Notes: generated by a model from the sequence alone, not told the origin. DNA of 64,000 nucleotides from Nannobrachium achirus (GCA_963921795.1 OY997642.1:27022699-27086698); one strand, 5' to 3'; counted from the stretch's first letter, positions 9,365-22,922 are shown. Translations and numbers: made by a program.

Positions 9365-12300
9365 CATCATGTGCCTTGTCTCCTCCCACTGCAGCCCTCG
9401 TCTGATTGGTGTGGACGACAGATGCGTAGGTCAGACTGTCATCAAGGCAGATCTGATTGCCAGACGGACCGGGGCGGCTCGCGGTTGCTGTGCCCTGATT
9501 GGTTGAGGTCAGGGGAATGTCATGGGTGGGCGTGTTCTTATTTTTGACAACGAAGAAGATCACCAGTGTTGTTGCTATGCCCACGACCATAACCACAACA
9601 ACTATGATGGCGGCATCACCCTTGTTCCGGTCTGGTGCTGTGGAGAGGAGAGGTCGAGGAGGGTCACCTTTTACACTAAACTGAGGTAATGTTTTTAAAC
9701 ATTAAATCAGACTTTTCTTTGAAGAAGCATCATGTTAAACTGACCCAATATTACATTACAACTAACGCCACACAACTATGTGGTTCACTTGTGGAGTCAG
9801 TTATTTTGCCTGAAATAATGTCTATATAATCCTGTCACATTTACATGGATTCCCATTGAGACAATAACTTGACCACGTGAAACATGGCGTCTTATAATTT
9901 TTAGGAGCTTTCTAGAGCTTGTCAAGGAACACCCTGAGCAATGTGGGTGTTTCCTTCCAAATAGGGATGTGCCCTTCATTTCTTATAGAGCATCGCAGTT
10001 GAAGCCCCACCCCGTCTTCACTCTGGTGTCGGAAGCGTTTTCCCCATTCATTTCTTCCATAGACATTTCATAAAGTATTTATTTAAACGTTTTTAACCCT
10101 CGGACAAAGCCACCTCGGCTGGTGAGGGATCATGACAATATTCAATTTTATTTTAATGCAACGACTAATTAGAAAGCTGAAAAAAGGGCAGGGTACAAGA
10201 CTGTGTACATCATTATTTTCAAAATTGCGGAAACTACACTCCCAGAATGCATTGCGAATGCCACTTGTTTCCTGAAATATATCCCTTAATTCACGCTCAG
10301 TTTAGTTATCCAGGCCAGCATATGGCCTGACATGTAGTGATTGTCATCTCTGTGGACGCTCTTATCGCCATCTTTAACACAGTGCATCATATTTGTAAAA
10401 GAAAGACACTCGCCCACGGAGTTCTGCTGAAGTGCAATAATCTGCCGGGCAGACAGGGGGCAGTAGCTATTTTCGCAGCAACCGCAAGATATACAACAGA
10501 AGAAGAATCTCCACCAATCACAGACGTCGATTTCACCGGATGTATAGTTTTAGCAGTATGGGTAATGCAGTTCTTCTACGTGCGATCTTTATTAAAACAT
10601 GTTTTTACCAAAACTAGAGTGATTGCATACATACTCGGGGGTTCTACAGGAGCATATAGAACCATTTTACAACCACCAGCCTAGTGGTAAGTGTACATTG
10701 AATTCCTACGACTTTGTGGCTGATAATGAAAAACCCTATGGTAAAAATGAATGTCCAGTTTGCTTCCGACACCTCACTGCGATGCTCTATAAGCCCCACC
10801 AGGCAAAAGGGGTGAGGCTTTAGGGAAAACGGGTGTGGCTTTAAACAATGCTTGAAGGACCAAGGGACCAGATAAATGAACTAAAGATTTTAAAGTTAAA
10901 ACATACAAATTCATAGATTAATAAGAATGCAATTCATATCTCTGAAACAGTGTTCAAAGGAGTTTCACATGTTAATACTGCAGTTTTAATTGTTTAACTT
11001 GCCACAAGCTGGTATAAGTTATGTGTTTCTTTTTAGTTTTTTACTTTGTGGTTATGACGACAATTAATTCCTCCCCACACACATTTCTGTGTGTTGTCAT
11101 TGCTGTTGTATCCTACTGAATCTGACCTGCCAGTAAGGAGCCCCCAGGGAGGAGCTTCTGTCCTACTCCTCCCATCCAACAATTCCATCCCCAGCTCGTA
11201 GGAGTACAGTGACAAATACAGTATGCCCAGCTTCCCTCCTCAAACATGGGCCAATTGTGTTCTTATAAACACTCAAAAAAGCCAGATACATCCCGGCGGA
11301 TTTGAACCCCCAGACTCTGCGGTGCTGAGCAGCTACTGTACTTTATCACTGTGCCACCTGTGCGCCTTATGTGTGGTCAGTTATAATGCAAAGTTGTATG
11401 TTGAGTCAGTTATTATGCAGGGTCAGTTGTAACTGTGTGCAATGTTGAACAGAATGTAATGTAATGTGTAACCCCTCTCCTACCTGGCGTGTGTTGGGTG
11501 GTAGAGACAGTGGACAGTGAATCAACAGGCGGTTGTTGATTGGTGGAGACGGTGGAAAGTGAATCAACAGGTGGTTGTTGGGTGGTAGAGACAGTGGACA
11601 GTGAATCAACAGGTGGTTCCTGGGTGGTTGAGACAGTGGACAGTGAATCAACAGGCGGTTGTTGATTGGTGGAGACAGTGGAAAGTGAATTAGCAGGTGG
11701 TTGCTGGGTGGTAGAGACAGTGGACAGTGAATCAACAGGTGGTTGCTGGGTGGTAGAGACAGTGGACAGTGAATCAACAGGCGGTTGTTGATTGGTGGAG
11801 ACAGTGGACAGTGAATCAACAGGTGGTTGTTGGGTGGTAGAGACAGTGGACAGTGAATCAACAGGTGGTTGTTGGGTGGTAGAGACAGTGGACAGTGAAT
11901 CAGCAGGTGGTTGCTGGGTGGTAGAGACGGTGGACAGTGGTTGGATGAACGAGGCAGTCGTTGAACCAGGTGGTGTTCTAGTGGGAGGGTTGGTTGTTTG
12001 TGTCAGTGTTGTTTCTTTGTTTTGTTTTGCCATAGTTGTTGTTTCTTTGTTTTGTTTTTGTCGAGCACTTTCGTCAACCGTTGGTCGTTGTAATACGTGA
12101 GTTGAGTTGAATGTCGGCTTCGAGTCTCCTGGGAAGTCAATGAATGCCTTCACTGTGTTGTTGATAGTCACCTGACATGTAACCTTCATCAGGTTGTTGT
12201 TGATGGTCAGAGTGATAGAACATATACCCGTACTATTCTTAACATTGTCTTTTATCAGGGTACCATCCTTCTTCAGCCAGCGAAGCTTAGGACATCTATT

Positions 12301-12684
12301 ATCATATTTAAACAAAGAGCATGTTAATGTCTGTTTTGTCCCTTTGTTTTGTCTGTTGATGTTCAGTACAGACAGATAAATCTGTCGATGCTGTTCACGT
12401 TGGTTTTGATCAAATTGTATACAGGTATAACGACCAGCATCTTCAGGTTTGATGTCTTTGACAGTCAGAGAGCAGTTGGACTCCATTCTGTTCGCTAGAA
12501 CAGACGGTGAATCTTCTTTTTCTTCATAAAACCACAGAGATGTACAGCCAGCATAATCAGGTAACTTCTTGTTACAATTCAGTTTGACAGTATCTCCAGA
12601 TCTTCTGTAGAGATCAAAAAGGTGAGTTTTGTTGACTCCAAGCAGCAGAATTAAAAACAACTGAATCCATTTAATCCCAGACAT
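9276..12684 (-). CDS. ITIM-bearing immunoglobulin-like receptor, copy 2, truncated tail
   Basis: Exons 12684-11484 and 9637-9276 join in frame to 520 residues (donor CAG|GTAGGA, acceptor CCACAG). Signal peptide at about 1-20. V-like Ig domain with C37, W51 and C88 in DAGRYTC. Second Ig-like domain with TLTC and LRWLKK. Then a mucin-like stalk of about eleven 14-residue units (STVSTTQQPPVDSL), probably heavily O-glycosylated. Transmembrane segment at about 409-431. The tail keeps two ITIM-type motifs, LTYASV (Y471) and VTYATV (Y513), separated by an Asp run (7 + 9 Asp) made by an ATC repeat. Compared with copy 1, a 4-base insertion near 9274-9277 creates a stop just after VTYATVKSCS, so the third tyrosine motif is lost although its codons survive out of frame. 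The intron (9638-11483) is twice as long as in copy 1 because of an inserted TIR element. Confidence 0.8.
9982..10793. mobile_element. TIR element in the receptor 2 intron
   Basis: Left arm cttatagagcatcgcagt and its inverse actgcgatgctctataag at 10775-10793; tgtcggaagc and gcttccgaca are also inverted. It is absent from the shorter receptor 1 intron. A 115-residue open frame inside shows no recognisable domain. Confidence 0.55.
11100..11365 (-). repeat. tRNA-derived SINE in the receptor 2 intron
   Basis: Minus strand: ggtggcacagtgataaagta head and B-box-like gggttcaaatcc, body with gaacacaattggccca. Same position as 4770-4965 in copy 1. Confidence 0.6.
11495..11945 (-). repeat. 42-bp coding minisatellite (stalk of receptor 2)
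   Basis: About eleven 42-bp units within the exon, each encoding 14 residues of the Thr/Ser/Pro stalk. Copy 1 has only about three diverged units, so the array expanded after duplication. Confidence 0.9.
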
Positions 12685-12769
12685 TCTGATGCGAACAGTC
12701 TCTCTCTGTCTGTCTTAGTGTGTCTCAGTGTGTGTCAGTGAAGCTGGCTGAAGAGCATCATTCATTTTG

Positions 12770-13940
12770 TGGTTAGTTAATTAGTTCCTCATACAGTAAC
12801 ATGTCATTCTGCAGGGATAGATTTCATGAGGAAACGTTCAGTTTACATGTACAATAGACTTTAATATCTCTGTATTAATTATGTATTACTCTAAGCCTGA
12901 ACAGATTTATTTGTGTGTCTTTATTGTACTGTATATTATAGGTATATACTCACTCTACTAACTCTAGTGAGTCTACAGGTATGTTCTTTGTAATGTACAT
13001 TATACAGTATAGACTTCACCCATGTCATTCAGATACATTCACTTCACACACTGATTGCAGAGGACACCATGCAAGGCACCAACCTTTCAGGGGTTCTATT
13101 GCTCTACTAGGACAGCTGGGGTTCAAACCTGTAACATTACATTCCATTTCTCTGAAGAAACTCTGCGACTCTCTTCTTACTATTTGTGCAATTTCATTAT
13201 TTCATTTCATACCTCCCCCTTCTAAAGTAATTTGGAAGGAGATATTAGTCAGGGGGTACAGTAGTAAATAAAAAAATCCAGAGACGCTAAACCATTCAGA
13301 CCTAGTCAACAAGTGTAAATACTTTAGGCCTATATTATTTAACATATTTAATGATCAGATAAGAACTAAGAATGTTGACTGTTTCACGTGATAAAAGGAA
13401 CTATCAGGTTGACAGTCATGGGTAGGGTTACTAACGGTCCCGTAAAATACAGAATTGTTCCGTATTCGGAAAAACAAAAAGACGTGTCCCGTAATTAACT
13501 GATTCGGGACACGCTTTGTTCCGTGTTTTGAGGTCGGGGAATCAATATGAATGACAGGGGGCGATTCTGCTGTCCTGCTCACAATATATGCTCTCTCCTC
13601 TTATTGCGTTGTGTATGTGCGCTGTGGCTGACGGTCGACTGCCTATCTCAGGCACGTGCACACATAGATATCAAAGGGGGCTTGAGCCCCTGCCCTTTTA
13701 CTTATCTGTAAAAAATGCCCTCTCCAGACCATGCATGCAGTTTTTTACTATGGTAAAAGAAATGCAAATGCCCCTCTTTCCATACCTGAAGGCAGCATTC
13801 AAGAGAATTACCTTGTCCAAACTCTCCTGAACTTGAATGCAGCTTCTTATGTTGAAAGAATTGCCCTCTCTGTGTAGAAATCCATGACACATCTTCCGTA
13901 CTGACATGATTATGCTTAGTTCAGTGTGGTATCACGCACC
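12770..13940. other. receptor 2 upstream flank, non-coding
   Basis: Contains a SINE-like repeat (13015-13165) and a diverged copy of the flank seen at 640-900 (13190-13435). At 13435-13560 is cggtcccgtaaaatac...gggacacgctttg, which looks like an old transposon fragment. Open frames at 13588-13907 on both strands overlap each other and show no domain. Confidence 0.5.
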
Positions 13941-14012
13941 GAAAATTGCTGACCTCCAAGCTCACAACGTGTCGTGCTGCAACACGTTGTGAGCTTGGAG
14001 GTCTGCTACATT
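13941..14012. repeat. short palindromic hairpin element, two-armed
   Basis: gaaaattgctgacctccaag, then ctcacaacgtgt - loop - acacgttgtgagcttggagg. Both arms carry the same paired change (ctac to ctcc, gtag to ggag), so the stem stays intact. Confidence 0.75.
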
Positions 14013-14266
14013 CTCTGCACGTCCCTGACCTATCTGGAAGTTCCCTCAGCACATTGCAGGGAGCTCATTGGCTCAGTACTCATCACACGACCAACTAGAA
14101 GCAGTGCTCTTCCGAGCACAGGTCTCCACCAGGCCAGGCGTCCTGGTGGTGCTACTGTATAATCAATCTGAGTTCCCAGAGGTAATTTTTTCCGCCACTA
14201 GGTGGCGAAAACTGACTGTATAATAGGCCAATGTAAAAAGGGTGGCATATGTTCTTCACCTTAGAC

Positions 14267-15383
14267 CAGGGATGTCCAAACATACGGCCCGCGGGCCGGA
14301 GGTGATTCAATCCGGCCCCAGGCTTGTATAGCATACATTTCTGAGCATTTAGGAAAAAAAAGTATAAGTAGCACATTCCTGTCAAGAGTTATGATTGTTT
14401 TAAGAACTGCAGGCTAGGTTTCTCCCACCAGCTGGCAGTGATTGAGTTGATTGATTGCAATGTTAAGTGACCAGCTCTCTCTCTCTCTCTGAAGATGACA
14501 GCATTGCTAGGAATGGGGTGGGGGATCTGGCTATGAATAATACCTGAACATACCTACAATATTTGAACTGTACTCAAAGATTACACATATTAGACATGGA
14601 AATTAATGTTAAGAAAATAACTTATTTTAAAAATATAATAATAATAACATTTAAAAGTTTTATTATTCAGATATTTTCTGAATATGCCATTATTGTTCAT
14701 TACTTTTATTCTTTTTATTATAAAATACAATAAAGATAATTATTGTCCTGCATCAATAATATCTTTTTAGCCATTTACAAATTATAGCAGAGACTATCAG
14801 GAATTGAATTATTCTATTATCAAATGGTTTATTCTTATTGGCACTTCTTAAAGGAGTAGTTCACCCCCCAAATGCCATGGAGCCAATGTAGACTCATTCC
14901 TAAAACAGAAATTTGATTACAATAAATGCATGCCTATTGATTCCGGATGGGGACCCAAATGCATTTGGGTCCCCATCCGGAATCAATGGGGGGAAGTACT
15001 ATTATCACATTTTTGTCTTAGTAATGCGACAAATAAAATAAAAATATATTATTGAACTCAAGTCTCCATGGCGTGAGTAATCAAAGAAAAAAAAAGTCAT
15101 TTTGGGGATGAACTACTCCTTTAAACAAATAGCATCTCTCGTACCTAACTGCAACTGTAATACCAATAATGAAAGTAGCTATTTTACTTAATAATGAACA
15201 CAATTTGTAAAATGATATACTGCTATACTGCTAGCTATAGCAGTGGCTAAGACGACAGGAAGAAAAACAGAGCGAACATGTGCGCGAGTGTACATGCCAT
15301 CCGATCCGCGACTGGTTGCGGCCCTCATCAAGTCGCCTTTCATCCAATCCGGCCCTCACCCCAAAATGAGTTCGACACCCCTG
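14267..15383. mobile_element. non-autonomous hAT-type element with 8-bp target duplication
   Basis: Starts CAGGGATGTCCAAAC and ends GTTCGACACCCCTG. Flanked by a perfect CCTTAGAC at 14259-14266 and 15384-15391. Subterminal text is rich in ggcccgcgggccgg and ccggccctc. A TTAA MITE is nested at 14852-15120. No transposase frame remains. Confidence 0.85.
14852..15120. mobile_element. TTAA-flanked MITE nested in the hAT element
   Basis: TIR AGGAGTAGTTCACCCCCC and its inverse, flanked by TTAA at 14848-14851 and 15121-15124. The core itself is palindromic (atttgggtccccatccgg). Confidence 0.85.
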
Positions 15384-15391
15384 CCTTAGAC

Positions 15392-16545
<1,154 letters not shown>

Positions 16546-17160
16546 GTTGCCAAGATACAGTCTCTGCCCATGGTTCAAACCACAACAATCCTGCAAGCAT
16601 GACAATTCGATGACAAAATTGTCAATATTCAATTTTTACATGTTTGAGAGAGAGACACTCTTGTTCTCAATTTGCATTTGCTATTAGGAGTAAAAATTTC
16701 ACTTCTTTTATTAATAATATGTATAAAAGTTAATAAAAAAAAAGTAATTTTTTTTTGGAAGTTTTCTGATATTATAGTCTCTTATAACTAGATAACCTCA
16801 ATAGCCATTATCTTCATTATAGGACAGGTAATATAATATTTTAATATTTTAATAGTGTTTACATGGATATGAATGCATAACAAGTCAGCTATATGAGGTG
16901 GGTGAGGAAACAAAAGGAAATGTATACTTTTTGGAGTATGTTGGGATGAGTTAAATCACGGGTCAAATTTGACCCCCTAACACCAAAAGTGTCACAGTTT
17001 TCTAACACAATGTAAGGGTTAAACTACTGGGTAACCAGAAGAGTGGGCATATGAGAACCAGGTATATGCTTTGGAAAATGGTGAGAAATAGGGTAAAATA
17101 TACATGATTTGAAGGTAACAGGATAGCTTGAGACTCAAAAGATATGTTGTGATCTATATT
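16546..17160. other. AT-rich non-coding
   Basis: No gene or recognised repeat. Confidence 0.4.
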
Positions 17161-17633
17161 TTCACTAGTCTGGGTCCTGCCCATGGATACGTCTTCAGCT
17201 GTCTTTAAAGGACCACTTCACCTCTGGGACAACCAGATCTTATTTTGAAAAATGCATCATATGACCAGTTGTAGCATGCTGAAATACTAAAATATCTAAA
17301 AACAGAGATTGAACACAAAAAAATAACTCAGGATTGTGTTGATCGTGTCCCAAACAACAATAAAATAAGATCTGGTTGTACCAGAGGTGAAGTGGTACTT
17401 TAACAGTCAGAGAGCAGTTAGACGACTCCAAACTCATCCTGTTTACTTTAGATTTAGATGGGTTATATTCCACTTTTAATTGAACCATGCTCAGTCACAA
17501 CATCAGAATAAAATGAAAACATTTCATCATAAAACCATGCATTTGTTCTCAGTCAGGATCATCAGGTAACATGTTGTTACATGGCAGGCTGACAGTATAT
17601 CTCCAGATCTTGGTCAACAGAGCCCAGGTGAGT

Positions 17634-17640
<7 letters not shown>
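17161..17640 (-). pseudogene. broken third copy of the Ig-like receptor (V-domain fragment)
   Basis: Minus-strand text matches the V-like domain of copies 1 and 2, including the segment encoding NCSLTVK and the text for the leading part of the domain (gacagtatatctccagatct, gtgagttttgtc). The signal peptide codons are missing and replaced by an expanded (GTCT)n. The second Ig domain, stalk and tail are not found. A 191-bp TTAA MITE splits the domain at 17209-17399: copies 1 and 2 read gatgtctttgacagtcag across this site. Frames are shifted and no product is expected. Confidence 0.75.
17209..17399. mobile_element. TTAA-flanked MITE inside the receptor pseudogene
   Basis: TIR AGGACCACTTCACCTCTGG inverted at the right end. 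TTAA at 17205-17208 and 17400-17403. The empty site is seen in the two intact paralogs. Confidence 0.85.

Positions 17641-17716
<76 letters not shown>
17634..17716. repeat. (GTCT)n microsatellite
   Basis: About twenty uninterrupted GTCT units at the place of the receptor 5' leader. Confidence 0.95.
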
Positions 17717-17920
17717 CAGTGTGTGTCAGTGAGGCTGTCTGCAAGCAGCATTAGTTTTTAATGGTTTGGTCGACGTTTGGACCATTTACGTCTTTGTCAT
17801 GAAAAGAGCAGTGTGGTGTCTTCTGCACCGTGGTCAGCACCTCAGCTATATTGGTTGGTTTTCCAGTTCCTCATTCATTAGCATGTAATTCTGCAGAGTT
17901 TCCCGTAGGAGTACGTGTGC

Positions 17921-18639
<719 letters not shown>

Positions 18640-19079
18640 GGTTGAAATCAAAAATGATGTGCAGGATCTAATCTGTATAGATGTAAGCGGACTTATAATT
18701 TAAGACAAAATAATTAACTGAATATTTATAAGAAAAAAAAAACTACCCCTGATGTAGTGTTTGTTCAATAACAGGAGTCAGACTCCCCAACTTGCAAAAG
18801 TTACAATCAATGTCAACGCATCATCACTGGGTAATAATTAACTTTCAGGTACTCAAGGCGCAAAGGAGCTGATGATTAAAGTCCACTGCTGAATGCTCCA
18901 CTCATGGGTTGTCATAAAAGATGTGGCCTGAAGCTAAAGGTGATCGACATTATTATAGACAGACAGAGAGACACACAGACAGTCAGAGGCCAGCCCAGGA
19001 TCAAATGTGGAGGGCATCAGAGTTGTCAGTATACTGCAGAACACCATACAACAGGTGGAAGAGCACTAGTGTTTTACGG

Positions 19080-19265
19080 CTTATCCACAAGTTTCCAAAA
19101 TCCCATCGTGCATTGCGCAGAAGGTGTGCGGCGGTTTCCGGCGTCGCAGCCGAAAGTGATCTACAAGCTCACAACCGTTGCATTTGCGACGCGACGTGAG
19201 CTTGTATGTCTGCTGTTCTCCGGAAGTGTCCCACAGATAATTCTACAGTAAATTATCGTGGAAAC
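19080..19265 (+). repeat. dispersed repeat carrying a hairpin, copy 1
   Basis: Shares atccac-agtttcca, tgcattgcgca and the embedded hairpin with 51555-51730. The hairpin is copied along with its host repeat. Confidence 0.6.
19152..19217. repeat. short palindromic hairpin element, two-armed
   Basis: gatctacaagctcacaac - loop - cgacgtgagcttgtatgtct. Confidence 0.75.
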
Positions 19266-19344
19266 AGTCAGATGCTGACCAGGCCTGCTTCAGTGTATAA
19301 GCTCAATGTGTGTGTGTCTAACCCTATGTGTGTTTTAATGGTGC

Positions 19345-19870
19345 CTCTAAGGCTTATTAATTGTCTCTGCCAGGACGAAAGGCATGGCCAAGACTATGAT
19401 TTCGCCCCTGTCCGTCCGTCCGTGAGCATGCGTGCATGCGTGTGTGTTGGACCGTGTCCCCGTGTTTGTGGACGGCTCCGGCACCGTTGGCACAATGGCA
19501 GTGAAACACACACTCCCTGGGTGCCAGAGCAGAACCTCTGCCCCAATTTGCGTTTGCACGGGCCTGTTATAGCGCCACCAGGCGGATTTGTGCAAAACAC
19601 AAAATCATGCAAATCGGTACACAGTATCTCTATAGTCATTACACAAAATAGGTCTTTCCGATTTTTCATATTCCATCCTAATTGGCTAAGATTGGCTTCC
19701 AAAGTTTGCAAGAGTGCTCCCTTTTGAACAAAATGCCTCAAATCATGAACACAGAGTGCGATTTCCGTGAAAATTTGCATGCACATTCCCACAAGGATGA
19801 GGAAGAATTGACACTTCAAAATTTTCAAATCAGCCTCATGGTGGCGCTATAACAGTTCGATTCATGTTTT
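19345..19870 (+). repeat. dispersed 'gcgctataacag' repeat, inverted relative to 15392-16545
   Basis: Contains gtccgtccgtccgtgagc, gggcctgttatagcgccacc, ttggcttccaaagtttgc and catggtggcgctataacag. Non-coding; frames across it have no domain. Confidence 0.6.
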
Positions 19871-19903
19871 TACCAATAACTCCACCAGGGGGCTAACTTA
19901 TGT

Positions 19904-19905
<2 letters not shown>

Positions 19906-19961
<56 letters not shown>
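19906..19961. repeat. (GA)n microsatellite
   Basis: Uninterrupted GA run. Confidence 0.95.
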
Positions 19962-19964
<3 letters not shown>

Positions 19965-20227
19965 AGTAGTTCAGTGCAGTGCAATGCCAGGACAGAGCCA
20001 TGATGGTTTCTATGCCTGCAGGCGTTCTTAATACCCACTATTTGAGTCTCACTAGGGGAGCCGGGCCAGATAGGGAAAGTTCCAAATTGCAAAGCGCTGC
20101 CCGCGGGCCCCGGGATTATAAAAGCAGCAGCACCCAGCCTGAGACTGCCTCTGGCCTGCACCGCTCACTCTCACCACGCTTCACCAAAACACCACCAGCT
20201 GTGGTGGGAAAAGTACTCAAATCTTTT

Positions 20228-20310
20228 ACATAGTTCATCCCCAAAATGACTTTTTTTCTATCGATTTCTCACCCCATGGAGACTTAATTGAATTTGTGGT
20301 TCACGGTTCT
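20228..20310 (+). mobile_element. fragment of the AGGAGTAGTTCACC MITE family
   Basis: tagttcatccccaaaatgac and ccatggagactt match the left half of 1706-1938. The right end is not found. Confidence 0.5.
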
Positions 20311-20319
20311 CGTTTTTTG

Positions 20320-20700
20320 TCACAATTCTAATTAGCCAATAATTTGATGACACTTTGTGTCTCCATTGGGAACAAAGCAATATACAGTATATTGTTGTTG
20401 TCGGGTGGAAACCTTATTGTCCAAAACCGTTCGTTTTGTATTTATCATTTTAAAAATGATTTAAAATAGTGAAAATAGCTGATCTACAAGCACACAACAT
20501 TCGTTCTTGTAGATCGCATTGTAAGGCGTTGTGTGCTTGTAGATCTGCTATTTTAACTCGTTTTGTCCAACAGTCTTGTATGGTGAAGCAGGGCTTTACT
20601 TACGAAACACGTACAAATTTTAAACTTGGAGATACAAGGTTTTCTTCCCGGCAGTTACGATACATGTATATTAATTTGGTGTTCCTTGGCACATAAAAGC
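20320..20700. repeat. dispersed repeat with central hairpin, relative of 44360-44580
   Basis: Shares ccaaaaccgttc, atttatcattttaaaaatg, the hairpin, cagtcttgtatg, gaagcagggctttac and ggagata-aaggttt with the middle of the hAT element at 44258-44787. Confidence 0.6.
20468..20555. repeat. short palindromic hairpin element, two-armed
   Basis: agtgaaaatagctgatct, then acaagcacacaac - loop - gttgtgtgcttgtagatctg. The arms share a paired c/g change (agCAcac and gtgTGct). Confidence 0.8.
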
Positions 20701-21015
20701 TTGAGAGCCACAGATTTAAAGGGCATTTGTAGAATGGGCCTCAGGTCTTAATGTGTTATGGCAGATTCTGCTATTAACAGAATCTGTCTTGAGGGATTAG
20801 GAGAACATTAACAATCCATTTCAGAGTTTAGGAGAATGGAGTTTTGTTGCCAAAAAAACACAGAGAAAACAGTGGGTCTGGTGGGTTTAGACGTGGTATT
20901 ATCCAGGACTCCTGCTGTATTATATTGTTGCTGTTGGATGGAAACCTTGTATGTCCACAAATGTTTTCTTTCAGGAAATGAAAGAAAAGGACCAAATTTT
21001 GCTCACAAGCTCTTG
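20700..21015. other. non-coding, nothing recognised
   Basis: No gene; weak echoes of the 20320-20700 repeat near 20930-20980 (ctgttggatggaaacct). Confidence 0.35.
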
Positions 21016-21019
21016 TTAA

Positions 21020-21324
21020 AGGAGTAGTTCACCCCCAAAATGCCTTTTTTTTCGATTGAGTACTCATGCCATGGAGACTTGAGTTCAATAATATTTTTTA
21101 GTATTTGTCGCATTCCTAAGACAAAAATGTGATTATAGTAAATGTACCTCCGTTGATTCCAGATGGGGACCTGGATGCATGGATCTGGATGGGGAAACCA
21201 TCAGGGTAAGTTTACAATAATATTTTTTTTGTCTTAGGAATGCGACAAAACCCCAAAAATATTATTGAACTCAAGTCTCCATGGCGTAAGTAATCAATTA
21301 AAAAAATCTTTTTGGGGGTGAACT
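21020..21324. mobile_element. TTAA MITE, right end split by a later insertion
   Basis: TTAA at 21016-21019, then AGGAGTAGTTCACCCCC. The inverted right end GGGGGTGAACTACTTTT is interrupted by the TIR element at 21334. Confidence 0.75.
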
Positions 21325-21333
21325 ACTTTTCAT

Positions 21334-21722
21334 TAACCTGACTTAAGTCAGATGGTGGCAGTAGTGCGTAGGCTACCGCTCTACTTTACCATCTGATATC
21401 TCTCTGGGAGAGTTGATCACACTCGTAAAGCCCCGGGCCGGACCAATCAGCGGCAGCTACGGGCGGGCTCTGAGCGGCTCTGAACCAATAGAGTCTGATT
21501 GCAGACCACGTGGAAACCCAGGAGGCGGATGAATGGTTGGAGTTGGCACTCCCAGACTGTGATTGAGAGACGGCCCCATCCAATCACCTGCTAAAAAAAT
21601 TCAAAAAATGGCCCACCCCTTACATCGAGTCTGCCGGAGGAATCCCAGATGAAGGTAGAAGAGCGATATGCGGCGCAGCCAGCCATACGCACTGCTGCCA
21701 TCATCAGGCGGTAGTCAGGTTA
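21334..21722. mobile_element. 389-bp TIR element with perfect 9-bp target duplication
   Basis: Ends TAACCTGACT inverted at the right (AGTCAGGTTA). Flanked by ACTTTTCAT at 21325-21333 and 21723-21731. Subterminal arms also pair (gatggtggcagtagtgcgt). A 9-bp duplication would suit a Mutator-like element; the class is inferred. Confidence 0.8.
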
Positions 21723-21763
21723 ACTTTTCATTGTTTCAATATTGTGTAAACCCCCCCAACACA

Positions 21764-21815
21764 CACACACGCACGCACGCACGCACGCACGCACACACGC
21801 ACACACGCACGTGAA
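21764..21815. repeat. (CA)/(GCAC) microsatellite
   Basis: Mixed CACA and GCAC units. Confidence 0.9.
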
Positions 21816-21957
21816 GGTCTTAGCACAAAAGACAAATTTCACCCACTGGAAACCTGTGATGTGACAATAAAGATGATTCTCTGATTAAATACTTTGTCCA
21901 CCACTGTAGGATGCATGGTGGATGAAGCTGGATGCTGTCCTCATCAACCCCTCTCGC

Positions 21958-22060
21958 CCTCCTCATGTTCTGCTGCTCAAGTCCTTACTAATTGGCCTAC
22001 CAAGATAGTGGAGCACATCACTGCAGCTCTTAAATCCTTACATTGGTGCCCTGTGTGTAA
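21958..22060 (+). mobile_element. L2-like LINE 3' ORF fragment
   Basis: Encodes HITAALKSLHWCPVC, which matches the conserved LINE C-terminal motif HI..LKSLHWLPV that is also seen at 61707-61907 on the other strand. Truncated at both sides. Confidence 0.6.
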
Positions 22061-22922
22061 AATAATATTATTGTTTTAAAAAGGCTACCGGTCAATAAAT
22101 ATTAGGGTCAAATAAAATGTCTGATCTTGTGCTGATAATATGAACCATCTAGACCGCTCAGGTCATCTGGGAAAGGCCTGCTTTCTATCCCTAAAACGAA
22201 AAATAAACCTGGAGAATGGCAAGGCTGCACAACAACACAAAGCACGCCACCCCATACATGAGGGCTTTGTATTTGAAAAATATGTGTATATGTGTTATAA
22301 TAGTCTATGGCGACGGCGACTAGATGTGAGGGCTTCAGATCTGGTATTCAGGCAGGGCTACTTTGCTATACACGCTGTATGCACCAGTGTCAAAACAAAT
22401 TGTTTTTTTGAAACAGATAGGCCTACTGAGCTATTATAAAGTGCTACAGAATTCATTGTTTTACTCATTTATTTAACAGCATATCACTTGAACATCGGTT
22501 AGATTGACATCACAGCCATTAGCAAGCACAATCCCAAATATAAATCTTGTACCTCTCGATTTGGATTGAAGAAATCGTTTCTTCGGAAACACAGCTGTTT
22601 TTGCAAGCAAGAAAAAAAACGCACATTGTCAAAGTCACAGCAGTGATGCAAAACAACACGCTTCATAAGGACGCTAATCAGGTTATCACTCCGGTGTATC
22701 ACAAGTGAGTGGATACTCAGCCACCCACAGCACAACGACCAACAAAGGATGGACAGATGGAAAACACCTTTATAAGTCGATGCACGCGGAGAGAAACAAT
22801 CAAATAATTGGGGAGACACAATATATCATATTGGTATCGGCAATATGGACCTTCAAAAATGCTGTATCTGTATGGAACCGATATCAAAATATGTTTCGGG
22901 CGTTATTTTATTTTAGATTTAA
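22061..22922. other. non-coding, nothing recognised
   Basis: Open frames of 60-106 codons on both strands overlap and show no domain. Confidence 0.4.

Noticed and set aside
10337-10684. 115-codon open frame
   Set aside because: Lies in a TIR element within the receptor 2 intron on the opposite strand; no domain.
11495-11945. Regular repeat array resembling a CRISPR
   Set aside because: It is a 42-bp coding minisatellite without unique spacers, in a vertebrate gene exon.
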